Source of the DNA: Clostridiales bacterium
GTDB lineage: Bacteria; Bacillota; Clostridia; Oscillospirales; Acutalibacteraceae
Direction: 5' to 3'
NCBI GenBank assembly: GCA_019416455.1
Contig: DXXG01000018.1
Span: forward strand, 62,001-126,000
DNA length: 64,000 nucleotides
In this document: piece after piece, positions 7,024 to 15,693 of the stretch
How positions within the stretch are numbered: position 1 is the first letter of the stretch
Layout: each line of letters starts with the position of its first letter
The notes under the pieces: model-generated
The model's database searches: none
What the model was told of the DNA's origin: nothing
The model's input: the letters and a program-made list of their open reading frames with translations, nothing else
Made by a program: the position numbers and the translations under genes

Positions 7024-8367
7024 ATGAAGGAATGTTTGGAACCCACGGGTGAGACTTTATACGTATCAGACCTGGACGGTACGCTGCTCACTGGTGAGGA
7101 GCGGCTGACGGATTTTACCGTCCGGGTGCTCAACCGGCTGATCCGGCGGGGAGTGAAATTCACCTACGCCACCGCTCGATCCCGGAACTCGGCGGAGGTG
7201 GTCACCCAGGGGCTGACCAAAAGCCTGCCGGTGATCGTCTATAACGGGGCGTTCGTCCGCCGGGGAGACACGGGGGAACTGCTGGTGAAGGAGACCTTCC
7301 TCCCCTCTCAGATAGGCAGTGCCCGGGAAATCTTTCGACGCCACGGGATCTCTCCTTTGGTGTATACCCTGCTGGACGGAGTAGAGCGTGTGCGTTGGCG
7401 TCCCGGGTCCGAGACCCCAGGGGTGACCCGTTATCTGGCAAAGCGGAAGGGGGATCCCCGATTCCTGCCCGCGGAGGAGGAATGCTCCCTCTACGGGGGA
7501 GAGGTGTTCTACTTCACCTGCATCGGGGACAAGGAAGCCCTGGAGCCCGCCTGGGAGGAACTGAGCCGGGTGGAGGGCCTGCGGGCACTGCTCCAGGAGG
7601 AAATCTACCAGCCGGGAGAATTCTGGCTGGAGGTGATGGCCCAAGGCGCCACCAAGGCAAATGCATCCCGTTTGCTTGCGGAGCGTCTAGGCTGCGGCAG
7701 AATGGTGGCCTTTGGGGACGGGCTCAATGACCTGCCCTTGTTTGAAGCGGCTGAGGAGCGGTGCGCCGTGGCAAACGCCGTGCCCCAGCTGAAGCAGGCC
7801 GCGGACTGGGTGATCCCCGGGAACGAGGAAAACGGGGTGGCTAAATGGCTTTTGGCGGATACCGCCCCGGCCCTGGCCCTGGGAGAGAGAGCCGGAGAGT
7901 TTCGGCTGCGGCTGTACCGGCCTGAGGACTTGGAGGAGCTGATCCAGCTGTTTTACCAGACGGTCCGCACGGTGGCGTTGAAGGACTACACCCAGGAGGA
8001 AACAGAGGCCTGGGCGCCTTCCCCGGAAAGCGTGGATCGAGCTGCCTGGGGAGAGAGTCTGACCGCCCACTACACCCTGGTGGCGGAACGGAACGGAGAA
8101 CTGCTGGGGTTCGGGGACATGGATGAGACCGGCTACTTGGACCGGCTGTACGTCCACAAGGATTTCCAGGGAAAAGGTGTGGCCACGGCTCTGACAGAGG
8201 CCCTGGAAGGTTACGCTCGGGGGCTGGGAGCTGAGCGGGTGACCGTTCACGCGTCGCGGACCGCCAAACCTTTCTTCCAGAAGCGGGGGTATCAGGTGGT
8301 CACGGCCCAGCGGGTGATCCGGCAGGGCGTGGAGTTGGAAAATTTCGCCATGGAGTTAAAACTCTGA
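7024..8367 (+). CDS. HAD-IIB (Cof-type) phosphatase fused to a GNAT acetyltransferase
   Basis: A 447-residue two-domain protein. Residues about 10-275 are a Cof-type HAD hydrolase: DLDGT at 16-20 with nucleophile Asp16 and acid Asp18, the TAR motif in YATARSRNSAEV, NGAF, the lysine in GATKANAS, and GDGLNDLPLF at 231-240 for magnesium. Residues about 292-447 are a GNAT domain with YLDRLYVHKDFQGKGVATAL (acetyl-CoA loop QGKGVA near 382) and AKPFFQKRGYQVV. The reading frame is open throughout, so it is a real fusion. Cof-type enzymes usually dephosphorylate sugar phosphates or pyridoxal phosphate; substrates of both halves are unknown. ATG 7024 is chosen after GGAAAGGACG. It is followed after 16 nt by the SipW-like gene. 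Confidence 0.85.
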   Translation: MKECLEPTGETLYVSDLDGTLLTGEERLTDFTVRVLNRLIRRGVKFTYATARSRNSAEVVTQGLTKSLPVIVYNGAFVRRGDTGELLVKETFLPSQIGSAREIFRRHGISPLVYTLLDGVERVRWRPGSETPGVTRYLAKRKGDPRFLPAEEECSLYGGEVFYFTCIGDKEALEPAWEELSRVEGLRALLQEEIYQPGEFWLEVMAQGATKANASRLLAERLGCGRMVAFGDGLNDLPLFEAAEERCAVANAVPQLKQAADWVIPGNEENGVAKWLLADTAPALALGERAGEFRLRLYRPEDLEELIQLFYQTVRTVALKDYTQEETEAWAPSPESVDRAAWGESLTAHYTLVAERNGELLGFGDMDETGYLDRLYVHKDFQGKGVATALTEALEGYARGLGAERVTVHASRTAKPFFQKRGYQVVTAQRVIRQGVELENFAMELKL

Positions 8368-8383
8368 GGGAGGAGGAATGGAT

Positions 8384-8971
8384 ATGGGCGCTATCAAAGC
8401 GCTGAGAGTCCTGCTGGGCTTGATCCTGTGCCTGGTGCTGGGGGTCAGTGTGTGGCTGACGGTCCAGGGGCAGGTGTTCCATCAGGAGGAGACGGCGGTG
8501 GCCGGAATGATCCTCCGCCCGGTGGAGGACGGCTCCCTGGAACCCACCCTGGCGGAGGGGGATCTGGCGGTGATCCTGCCCCGGGAGGAGTACGCCATGG
8601 GGGAGACGGTGCTATGCCGGGAAGAGGAAAAAGACAGCTTCCAGCTGCTGGTGGGCACCAACGGAGATGACTTCATCGTTCAAGAGGAAGGCGAGGAAAC
8701 ACAGCGGCTCCTTTCGCCCGGGGTCATCCGGGGAAAGGTGGCGGCAGCTTTGCCGGGAGCGGGAACCGTGTACCGGTTTTTGGGCTCCTGGTGGGGCGCC
8801 CCGGTGATCTTGGTGGTGGGTGTGCTGCTTCTGGCGCTGCCCGCCCTGCTGGGGGTGGGGAGACCTCCCAGAATGGAGAGCGTGGAAGGGATTTCAACAG
8901 AGGAACGGCCTGCTGTGGAAAAAACTGTCCGGGAACGACCTGGCCGGTACAAGAGCAGGCACGGCCGGTGA
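8384..8971 (+). CDS. SipW-like signal peptidase I (S26) homologue, probably catalytically degenerate
   Basis: A 195-residue membrane protein with one hydrophobic segment near the N terminus (about 6-25) and another at about 137-160, then a basic tail. Between them is a signal peptidase fold of the archaeal/ER (SipW) kind: GSLEPTLAEGDLAVILP carries the catalytic serine box (SGSMEPT in the family), YAMGETVLC follows, and GKVAAALPGAGTVYRFL is the usual last box. The expected catalytic histidine box (THRI-like) is not there; the segment reads DSFQLLVGTNGDDF. The enzyme may therefore be inactive or use another base. ATG 8384 is preferred because AGGAGG (8371-8376) is seven bases upstream; ATG 8378 is too close. 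Confidence 0.65.
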   Translation: MGAIKALRVLLGLILCLVLGVSVWLTVQGQVFHQEETAVAGMILRPVEDGSLEPTLAEGDLAVILPREEYAMGETVLCREEEKDSFQLLVGTNGDDFIVQEEGEETQRLLSPGVIRGKVAAALPGAGTVYRFLGSWWGAPVILVVGVLLLALPALLGVGRPPRMESVEGISTEERPAVEKTVRERPGRYKSRHGR

Positions 8972-9008
8972 CACTGCCCTCAGGGCAGGAGAGAAAGGAG
9001 TGAGATCT

Positions 9009-9962
9009 GTGACAGCGGTATGGATCGTTTTGGCGGCGCTTGTTGTGGTGATTTTGGTGCTGGCGGGAGTGACCTGGGCGTTTTTCCGGTTCAGCATCCA
9101 GCGGTACAAGGTAGAGCGTTCCGATGAGCAGTACGAGGAGCCTGATTCCATCTGGCTGCCCTTCCGGGAGCGGATGAAAGAGGCTCAGGATTACATCCGG
9201 GCCCACACGAAGGAGCGAGTGAAGCTCACCTCCTTCGACGGTCTGGAACTGACGGCCCTCTACCTGCCGGTGGAGGGAGAGGCTAAGGGCACCATTCTGG
9301 CCTTTCACGGATACCGGTCTCTGGCCACCATCGACTTCGCCCTGGAAGTGGAGTTCTTCCACCGGATGGGCTACCGGGTGCTGCTGCCCTACCAGCGTTC
9401 CCACGGGGAGAGCCAGGGAAAGTATGTCACCTACGGGGTGAAAGAGCGTTGCGACTGCCGGGATTGGGCCTGGTATCTGTCCAAGCGGTTCGGGGAAGAG
9501 GAACCCCTGTTTCTGGCGGGGATCTCCATGGGCTGCGCCACGGTGGTGATGTCCATGGGGCTGGACCTGCCCAAAAACGTCCGGGGCGTGATCGCGGACT
9601 GCGGATTCACCACTCCTTGGGAGATCATGGCCCACGTGGCCAAGCGGGATTTCCATCTGCCGCCCTTCCCCTTTTTGTACCTGCTGGACCTGCTGGCCCG
9701 GATGCGGGCAGGATTTTCCCTGAAGGGGGCGGATACCCGGAAGGCTTTGGAAAAAAGCCGTCTGCCGGTGCTGTTTATCCACGGAGACGCGGACGACTTC
9801 GTGCCCCTGTGGATGACGGAGGAAAATTACCGGGTATGCCGGGGGGAAAAAGAACTGGTGGTGGTGCCGGGAGCGGGCCACGCCCAGAGTTTCGGCATGG
9901 CTACTCAGCGGTGTGAGGAGGCCATGGAACGCTTTTTGGAAAAGTACGGCGGCCGGGCCTGA
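9009..9962 (+). CDS. Membrane-anchored alpha/beta hydrolase
   Basis: A 317-residue protein with an N-terminal membrane anchor (about 4-26, AVWIVLAALVVVILVLAGVTWAFF) and a serine hydrolase domain. The nucleophile elbow is GISMGCA with Ser173, the acid is in the IHGDADDFVP segment (about 257-266), and the catalytic histidine is His291 in GAGHAQS; HGYRS (around 102) is the oxyanion region. The family includes BAAT-like and YqiD/FrsA-like esterases; the substrate cannot be assigned. GTG 9009 follows AAAGGAG (8994-9000) by eight bases. The gene is close behind the SipW-like gene and likely co-transcribed. Confidence 0.82.
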   Translation: MTAVWIVLAALVVVILVLAGVTWAFFRFSIQRYKVERSDEQYEEPDSIWLPFRERMKEAQDYIRAHTKERVKLTSFDGLELTALYLPVEGEAKGTILAFHGYRSLATIDFALEVEFFHRMGYRVLLPYQRSHGESQGKYVTYGVKERCDCRDWAWYLSKRFGEEEPLFLAGISMGCATVVMSMGLDLPKNVRGVIADCGFTTPWEIMAHVAKRDFHLPPFPFLYLLDLLARMRAGFSLKGADTRKALEKSRLPVLFIHGDADDFVPLWMTEENYRVCRGEKELVVVPGAGHAQSFGMATQRCEEAMERFLEKYGGRA

Positions 9963-9992
9963 AAAGCATGTAAAAAATCTGGGAAATATGGA

Positions 9993-10021
9993 TTGCAAAC
10001 CGGCTGGGGACATGTTAAGAT
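9993..10021 (+). promoter_or_regulatory. Promoter of the MATE gene pair
   Basis: TTGCAA (9993-9998), 17 bp, TAAGAT (10016-10021). A leader of about 105 nt follows before the first MATE start codon; it contains a weak GC-rich fold followed by CCCTTTTT (10080-10087), which could act as an attenuator. Confidence 0.6.
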
Positions 10022-10132
10022 AGCAGTTAAGAGAGCGGCGTTCGCGGAAGCCCGAGGGATCGGGGATCTGTCTTCGCCGTCCCTTTTTGCCTGTGGACCA
10101 TTTTTATCAATTCAGGAAGGAGTAAAAATCGT

Positions 10133-11506
10133 ATGGCGCAGAGAATCCGCAGTATGACAGAGAGTTCCCCCACCAGGCTGCTTATCACCTTTGCCCTGCC
10201 TTTGATGGTGGGCAATGTGTTCCAGCAGCTCTACACGGTGGTGGATACCGCCGTAGTGGGACAAGTGGTGGGCGTCAGCGCCTTGGCCGCCCTGGGAGCG
10301 GCAGACTGGCTCAACTGGATGATCCTGGGGATCATTCAGGGCTTGACTCAGGGGTTTGCCATTTTGATGGCCCAGCACTTCGGGGCAAAGGATCACCGGG
10401 AGCTTTCCCGGAGCGTGGGAGCGTCGGTGACGCTGTGTTTAGCGTTCACCGTCCTGCTGATGGCGGCCAGCCAGCTGGCGGCCCGTCCGGTGATGACCTT
10501 ACTCAACACCCCGGACGATATCCTGCCCGGAGCCATGCTCTATCTGCGGATCGTGTTCGGCGGCATCCCGGCCATTATGGCCTATAACCTGCTGGCCTCC
10601 ATCCTCCGAGCCCTGGGGGACAGCAAGACGCCCCTGTATGCTGTGGTCATGGCGGCCCTGCTGAACGTGGGGCTGGACTTCCTGTTCGTCATGGGATTCC
10701 ACTGGGGCATCGCCGGCGCGGCCATCGCCACGGTGATCTCCCAGGCGGCATCGGCGGTGTATTGCTTCTTCCATGTGAAGAAGATCTCCATCCTCAAGAT
10801 CCATAGGGAGGACTTCCGCCTGACCCTGGACCTGACCAAGACCCTTTTGAAGCTGGGGTCCCCCGCGGCCATCCAAAACGCCATCATCTCCGTGGGAGGC
10901 ATGGTGGTCCAGTCGGTAATCAACCGGTACGGCATGCTGTTTATCGCAGGCTTCACTGCCACCAACAAGCTGTACGGCATCCTGGAGATCGCCGCCACCT
11001 CTTACGGCTTCGCGGTGACTTCTTACGTGGGGCAGAACCTGGGGGCTAGGTTCGTCCGGCGCATCAAGCGGGGCATGACCTCCGCCACCCTCATTGCCTT
11101 GATCACCTCGGTGGTGATCGCTGGGGCCATGCTGGCCTTTGGCAAGCTGTTTTTGAAGCTGTTCATCTCCGGAACCCCGGAGGAAGTGGAGGCTTCCCTT
11201 CAGATCGCCTACCACTATCTGGCTATCATGAGCGTGTGCCTGCCCATTTTGTACATGCTCCACATCTACCGTTCCGGTCTGATGGGCCTGGGGGATACGG
11301 TAGTGCCTATGTTCTCCGGCTTTGCGGAGATGGTGGTCCGTGTGGGCGTGGCTCTGCTGCTGCCTTTGGTCATGGGCCAGGAGGGCATCTATTACGCTGA
11401 GGTGGGCGCCTGGACCGCCGCCGCGGTGCTGCTGGTGGCAGCCTATTACATCCGAATGAGCGCCCTGTCCAGACGGAAGGACTTCGCGCTTGACGAGAAA
11501 GAATAA
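10133..11506 (+). CDS. MATE-family efflux transporter
   Basis: A 457-residue membrane protein with about 12 hydrophobic segments in two similar halves. Family landmarks are PLMVGNVFQQLYTVVDTAVVGQ in helix 1-2 of the first half and PAAIQNAIISVGGMVVQSVINRYG at the start of the second half, plus YVGQNLGAR. MATE proteins export drugs, dyes or metabolites in exchange for sodium ions or protons. The start is ATG 10133 after AGGAAGGAG. A second MATE gene begins 22 nt after this one ends, so the two are an operon, possibly an old duplication or a heteromeric pair. Confidence 0.92.
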   Translation: MAQRIRSMTESSPTRLLITFALPLMVGNVFQQLYTVVDTAVVGQVVGVSALAALGAADWLNWMILGIIQGLTQGFAILMAQHFGAKDHRELSRSVGASVTLCLAFTVLLMAASQLAARPVMTLLNTPDDILPGAMLYLRIVFGGIPAIMAYNLLASILRALGDSKTPLYAVVMAALLNVGLDFLFVMGFHWGIAGAAIATVISQAASAVYCFFHVKKISILKIHREDFRLTLDLTKTLLKLGSPAAIQNAIISVGGMVVQSVINRYGMLFIAGFTATNKLYGILEIAATSYGFAVTSYVGQNLGARFVRRIKRGMTSATLIALITSVVIAGAMLAFGKLFLKLFISGTPEEVEASLQIAYHYLAIMSVCLPILYMLHIYRSGLMGLGDTVVPMFSGFAEMVVRVGVALLLPLVMGQEGIYYAEVGAWTAAAVLLVAAYYIRMSALSRRKDFALDEKE

Positions 11507-11528
11507 GAAAGGAGAGGAAGAAGTTTCT

Positions 11529-12914
11529 ATGGAGCAGACTATGAAGGAAAACAGCATCACTCAGGGGGTGATCTGGAAACAGCTGCTGATCTTCTTTTTC
11601 CCCATTCTGATCGGCACCTTTTTCCAGCAGCTCTACAACACCGTGGACACCATCGTGGTGGGCCAGTACGTGGGCACCCAGGCCCTGGCGGCTGTGGGCA
11701 CCACCGGCACCCTGATCAACCTGCTGGTGGGCTTTTTCGTGGGCGTGTCCTCCGGCGCCACGGTTATCATCTCCCAGTTCTTCGGCGCCGGAGACGCCAA
11801 GAACGTGTCTAAAGCAGTGCACACCTCCATGGCGTTGGCCTTGGTGGGTGGAGTCATCATCATGGTGCTGGGACTGCTCACCGCTGAGCCTTCCCTGCGG
11901 CTCTTGGGCGTGCCCGATGACATTATGGGGGACGCTTTGACCTATGTGAACGTGTACTACTGCGGCATCATCGCCTGCATGATCTACAACGTGGGCACCG
12001 GCGTACTGCGGGCCATCGGAGACTCCCGGATGCCTCTGTATGTGCTCATTGTCTGCTGCCTGGTGAACATTTTGCTGGACCTGCTGTTTGTGCTGGCCTT
12101 CCGGTGGGGCGTGTTCGGGGTGGCCATTGCCACGGTGCTGTCCCAGGTGGTCAGCGCGGCGCTGATCATGCTGCGGCTTATGCTTACTCGGGAGTCCTAC
12201 CGGGTGGAGCTGAAAAAGATCCGCTTCGACCGGAGTATCCTGAAAAACGTCATCCGCATCGGTCTGCCGGCAGGTTTGCAGTCGGTGCTCTACTCCGTGT
12301 CCAACCTGGTGATCCAGGCGGGCATCAACTCTTTCGGCACCGATGCCATCGCCTCCTGGGCTGCCATCGGCAAGATCGACGGCTTCATCTGGATGGTGAT
12401 GAACGCCTTCGGTATCTCCATCACCACCTTTGTGGGCCAGAACTTTGGCGCGAGGAAATACGACCGGGTCAAGCGCAGTGTGCGGGTGTGTTTGCTGATG
12501 ACCCTGGGCGTGACCATCGCCCTCAGCGGCTTGCTGCTGATCTTCATGGAGCCCCTGCTCCGGTTCTTCACCGGGGACGAGACCGTTATCGAGATCGGCC
12601 AGCGGTTCTTCTGGGTGCTGGGCCCCTCCTACTTCACCTATGTGTTCATTGAGATCTTTTCCGGCGCCATCCGAGGGGCGGGAGAGGCGTTGCAGCCCAT
12701 GCTGATCGTGTGCTTCGGCGTGTGCGGCCTGCGGATCCTGTGGATGGTCACCGCGGTGCCTCTGCTGGGGACTATGGAGTCCGTGGCCATGAACTATCCC
12801 GTTACCTGGGTGATCACGGCGCTGGTATTCATCGTTTACTATTACCGCATGAACTGGCTGAAGCGGTGTATCCGTCACAGCGGCCAGGAAGAACCCGTCC
12901 AGCAGCTGGGCTGA
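11529..12914 (+). CDS. MATE-family efflux transporter, second copy
   Basis: A 461-residue paralogue of the preceding transporter. The first half begins FFFPILIGTFFQQLYNTVDTIVVGQYVG and the second half PAGLQSVLYSVSNLVIQAGINSFG, the conserved pseudo-repeat of MATE proteins; FVGQNFGARKYDRVKR is typical of the cytoplasmic loop of the DinF/NorM-like branch. ATG 11529 lies behind AAAGGAGAGG. The two neighbours are clearly different in sequence, so they are not a recent duplication; tandem different MATE genes are common in Clostridia. A strong terminator follows at 12934. Confidence 0.92.
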   Translation: MEQTMKENSITQGVIWKQLLIFFFPILIGTFFQQLYNTVDTIVVGQYVGTQALAAVGTTGTLINLLVGFFVGVSSGATVIISQFFGAGDAKNVSKAVHTSMALALVGGVIIMVLGLLTAEPSLRLLGVPDDIMGDALTYVNVYYCGIIACMIYNVGTGVLRAIGDSRMPLYVLIVCCLVNILLDLLFVLAFRWGVFGVAIATVLSQVVSAALIMLRLMLTRESYRVELKKIRFDRSILKNVIRIGLPAGLQSVLYSVSNLVIQAGINSFGTDAIASWAAIGKIDGFIWMVMNAFGISITTFVGQNFGARKYDRVKRSVRVCLLMTLGVTIALSGLLLIFMEPLLRFFTGDETVIEIGQRFFWVLGPSYFTYVFIEIFSGAIRGAGEALQPMLIVCFGVCGLRILWMVTAVPLLGTMESVAMNYPVTWVITALVFIVYYYRMNWLKRCIRHSGQEEPVQQLG

Positions 12915-12933
12915 GAAGAACAAGCGTATCAGA

Positions 12934-12956
12934 GGGAGCCTTCGGGCTCCCTTTTT
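12934..12956 (+). terminator. Intrinsic terminator of the MATE operon
   Basis: GGGAGCC (12934-12940), TTCG loop, GGCTCCC (12945-12951), then TTTTT. Confidence 0.92.
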
Positions 12957-13035
12957 GTTTTTTGTTCCGAATCCTGTTTTTCGGAAAAGCGGGATGGATT
13001 TTCCGGAACCGGGTGGGTTTTCCTACAAAAAAGGG

Positions 13036-13064
13036 TTGCAATTTCCCCGGTTTTGGGCTATCAT
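13036..13064 (+). promoter_or_regulatory. Promoter of the fucose-isomerase-like gene
   Basis: TTGCAA (13036-13041) and TATCAT (13059-13064) with a 17-bp spacer, about 90 bp ahead of the start codon. Confidence 0.65.
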
Positions 13065-13156
13065 GAGAGTGAAAAATGTGCGTACAAATGGGGCGCTGTC
13101 ATGGGCTGTCCCGCGCAGAAGGTTTCAGAATTTTTAAAAAAATGGAGGAACCCAAA

Positions 13157-14647
13157 ATGATTAACATCCCTCAGGTGAAGCTGGGCGTCGTTGCTGTCTC
13201 CCGTGACTGCTTCCCCATCCAGCTTTCCCAGAACCGTCGGGCCGCTGTGGTTGCTGCCTGCGCCAAGAAGGGCCTGGAAGTTTACGAAGCTCAGACCACC
13301 GTGGAAAATGAGAAAGATATGCTCAAGGCTGTTGAGGAAGTTACTGCTGCTGGCTGCAACGCCCTCACCGTGTTCCTGGGCAACTTTGGCCCCGAGACCC
13401 CCGAGACCCTCATCGCCAAGTACTTTGACGGTCCCTGCATGTTCGTGGCTGCTGCCGAAGGCGACGGCGACCTGATCAACGGTCGTGGCGACGCTTACTG
13501 CGGTATGCTGAACTGCTCTTACAACCTGGGCCTGCGCGGCCTGAAGGGCTACATCCCCGAGTATCCTGTGGGCGACGCTACCGAGATCGCCGACAAGATC
13601 GCTGAGTTTGTTCCCATCGCTCGCGCTATCATCGGCATCAAGGGCCTGAAGATCATCACCTTCGGTCCCCGTCCTCAGGACTTCTTTGCCTGCAACGCTC
13701 CCATCAATGGCCTGTATCAGCTGGGCATCGAGATCGAGGAGAACAGCGAGCTGGATCTGCTGGTGGCTTACAAAGAGCACGCCAACGATCCCCGTATCCC
13801 CGAGGTCTGCGCTGACATGGCTCAGGAAATGGGCGAGGGCAAGTATTATCCCGAACTGTCCGCTCGTATGGCTCAGTTTGAGCTGACTCTGCTGGATTGG
13901 GCTGAGCAGCACAAGGGCAGCCGCCAGTATGTGGCTTTCGCCGACAAATGTTGGCCTGCCTTCCCCAGCCAGTTCGGCTTTGAGCCCTGCTATGTCAACT
14001 CCCGTCTGGCTACCCGCGGTATCCCCGTGGCCTGCGAAGTGGACATCTACGGCGCTCTGTCCGAGTACATCGGCATGTGCATCTCCGGTGACACCGTCAC
14101 CCTGCTGGACATCAACAACTCCGTGCCCGCTTCCATGTACGAGTCTCAGATCAAGGGCAAGTTCGACTACGACTACAAGCTGACCGATACCTTCATGGGC
14201 TTCCACTGCGGCAACACTCCCAGCTGCAAGCTGTGCGCTGACCGCGCTGTGAAGTATCAGCTCATCCAGCATCGTCTGCTGGAGCCCGCTGGTTCCGATC
14301 CCGATTTCACCCGCGGCACCCTGGAAGGCGACATCGCTCCCGGCGAGATCACCTTCTATCGTCTCCAGAGCACTGCTGACGGTCAGCTCCGCTGCTACGT
14401 GGCGGAAGGCGAAGTCCTGCCCGTGCCCACCTGCTCCTTCGGTGGCATCGGCGTGTTCGCTATCCCCGAGATGGGCCGCTTCTATCGTCACATCCTGGTG
14501 GAGAAGCGTTATCCCCACCACGGCGCCGTGGCCTTCGGCCATTACGGCAAGCTGCTGTTCGAGCTGTTCAAGATTCTGGGCATTCAGGACATCGGCTTCA
14601 ACCAGCCCAAGGGCATGCTCTACAAGACCGAGAATCCCTTCTGCTGA
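13157..14647 (+). CDS. L-fucose/L-arabinose isomerase family protein (sugar isomerase)
   Basis: A 496-residue protein starting MINIPQVKLGVVAVSRDCFP; ATG 13157 is eight bases after GGAGG. It looks like the FucI/AraA fold group: Rossmann-like first domains (ALTVFLGNFGPETPE) and a metal site region with CEVDIYGALSEYIG (Glu, Asp), VTLLDINNS (Asp) and a C-terminal HILVEKRYPHHGAVAFGHYG (His). E. coli FucI is about 590 residues, so this is a shorter branch and the sugar is not certain. The expected reaction is aldose-ketose isomerisation. Codon bias is extreme (GCT, GGC, ATC, CTG, AAG, GAG) and matches the ribosomal genes, so it is probably one of the most abundant proteins here. It is a single-gene unit with promoter and terminator. 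fucO at 3421 could act in the same route. Confidence 0.75.
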   Translation: MINIPQVKLGVVAVSRDCFPIQLSQNRRAAVVAACAKKGLEVYEAQTTVENEKDMLKAVEEVTAAGCNALTVFLGNFGPETPETLIAKYFDGPCMFVAAAEGDGDLINGRGDAYCGMLNCSYNLGLRGLKGYIPEYPVGDATEIADKIAEFVPIARAIIGIKGLKIITFGPRPQDFFACNAPINGLYQLGIEIEENSELDLLVAYKEHANDPRIPEVCADMAQEMGEGKYYPELSARMAQFELTLLDWAEQHKGSRQYVAFADKCWPAFPSQFGFEPCYVNSRLATRGIPVACEVDIYGALSEYIGMCISGDTVTLLDINNSVPASMYESQIKGKFDYDYKLTDTFMGFHCGNTPSCKLCADRAVKYQLIQHRLLEPAGSDPDFTRGTLEGDIAPGEITFYRLQSTADGQLRCYVAEGEVLPVPTCSFGGIGVFAIPEMGRFYRHILVEKRYPHHGAVAFGHYGKLLFELFKILGIQDIGFNQPKGMLYKTENPFC

Positions 14648-14674
14648 GAACTGGCGTTTTAACAAAAACTATCG

Positions 14675-14714
14675 TAGGACCTGCTGGGCGCTGCCTGGCA
14701 GGCCCTATTTTTTT
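14675..14714 (+). terminator. Intrinsic terminator after the sugar isomerase gene
   Basis: TAGG-CCTGC (14675-14684) pairs with GCAGG-CCTA (14698-14707) and seven T follow. Confidence 0.85.
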
Positions 14715-14861
14715 GCGATCAAGAGAGTGCTAAAATTTTTCGTGGATCCGTTAGATTTTGGGTGAAAATTCCGATATAGTAAGTAGAGGAATAGGATTTG
14801 CTTCCCCTTTGCCGGTTGAGGAACCCGGCAGGGGAACAGGTGTTACAGCGGGAGGTTTATG

Positions 14862-15689
14862 ATGGATTTTTCGATCATCGGCAATCTGAACACCCATTTG
14901 AAGAATCTGAAGATGCAGACCCAGTGGGACTTGAAACGGGAGACCGGGAGTTATTCCGCCAAGGGGGAAACTCTGGACCAGTGGCTGGATGATCCCATGA
15001 AGAAAACAGCGGAAGCTACCCAGGTCCAGGCCCAGGTGGACGCCCAGCGGGAAAATGGGGACGACAAGCTGCGTGAGATCCACCAAAAGCTGGAAGCGGG
15101 CGGCAAGCTGACTCCCGAGGAACGGGAATACCTTCAGGCGAAGGATCCTCAGACGTATCAGGAGCTGGTACAGGAGGAACGTCAGCAGAAGGCCTATGAG
15201 GAGGCTTTGCGCCGGTGCAAGACCAAGGAGGAAGTGCAGCGGCTGCAAACCCAGCAGGTCAACGCCTCCCTGACAGTGGTGCGATCCATCGAGCACAATC
15301 CCCACATCTCCATGGCGAAGAAATTGGAGATCGCCATGGGGGAGAAGCGCAAGGTGGACGCGGTGGCAGAGAGCACCCAGCGCTTTATGGCCAGCGGGGA
15401 ATTCGCCCAGCTTCCCACAGAGGCGGAGGAAGCCCAGGCGAATCAAGACCGGGAACCTGTGGAGCGGCCTCAGGAAAGCCTGCAAGACCCCGCCGGGGAA
15501 AGGATCCAAGAGAAGGGACAGGCGGAAGAAGCCCGGGAGCCTTGGAAGGAGGAGTCTATCCCCGACACGGAAACCCGGGAGGAGCGAAAGGTGCGCCGGG
15601 CCAAAGCGGAAGCGGCCTACGCGGTGATGAAGCTGCCGGACGGGACCGGATCCGGACCAGCGCAGCCTGTTTTTGACGAAAAGGGGTGA
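14862..15689 (+). CDS. Hypothetical charged coiled-coil protein, 275 aa
   Basis: A soluble, very hydrophilic protein with no signal peptide. Residues about 45-150 are Glu/Gln/Lys-rich and predicted helical (EATQVQAQVDAQREN, QEERQQKAYEEALRRCK). Residues about 180-250 are Pro/Glu-rich and likely disordered (EPVERPQESLQDPAGERIQEK). The N terminus MDFSIIGNLNTHLKNLKMQTQWDLKRETG is the most conserved-looking part. ATG 14862 is six bases from GGAGG (14851-14855). I recognise no family. It ends five bases before the next unknown gene, and the two look like partners. Confidence 0.55.
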   Translation: MDFSIIGNLNTHLKNLKMQTQWDLKRETGSYSAKGETLDQWLDDPMKKTAEATQVQAQVDAQRENGDDKLREIHQKLEAGGKLTPEEREYLQAKDPQTYQELVQEERQQKAYEEALRRCKTKEEVQRLQTQQVNASLTVVRSIEHNPHISMAKKLEIAMGEKRKVDAVAESTQRFMASGEFAQLPTEAEEAQANQDREPVERPQESLQDPAGERIQEKGQAEEAREPWKEESIPDTETREERKVRRAKAEAAYAVMKLPDGTGSGPAQPVFDEKG

Positions 15690-15693
15690 GCGT

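Noticed and set aside
13061..14665. Open frame of about 530 codons opposite the sugar isomerase gene
   Set aside because: Extreme codon bias of the real gene leaves few stops in the antisense frame; the product is low-complexity.
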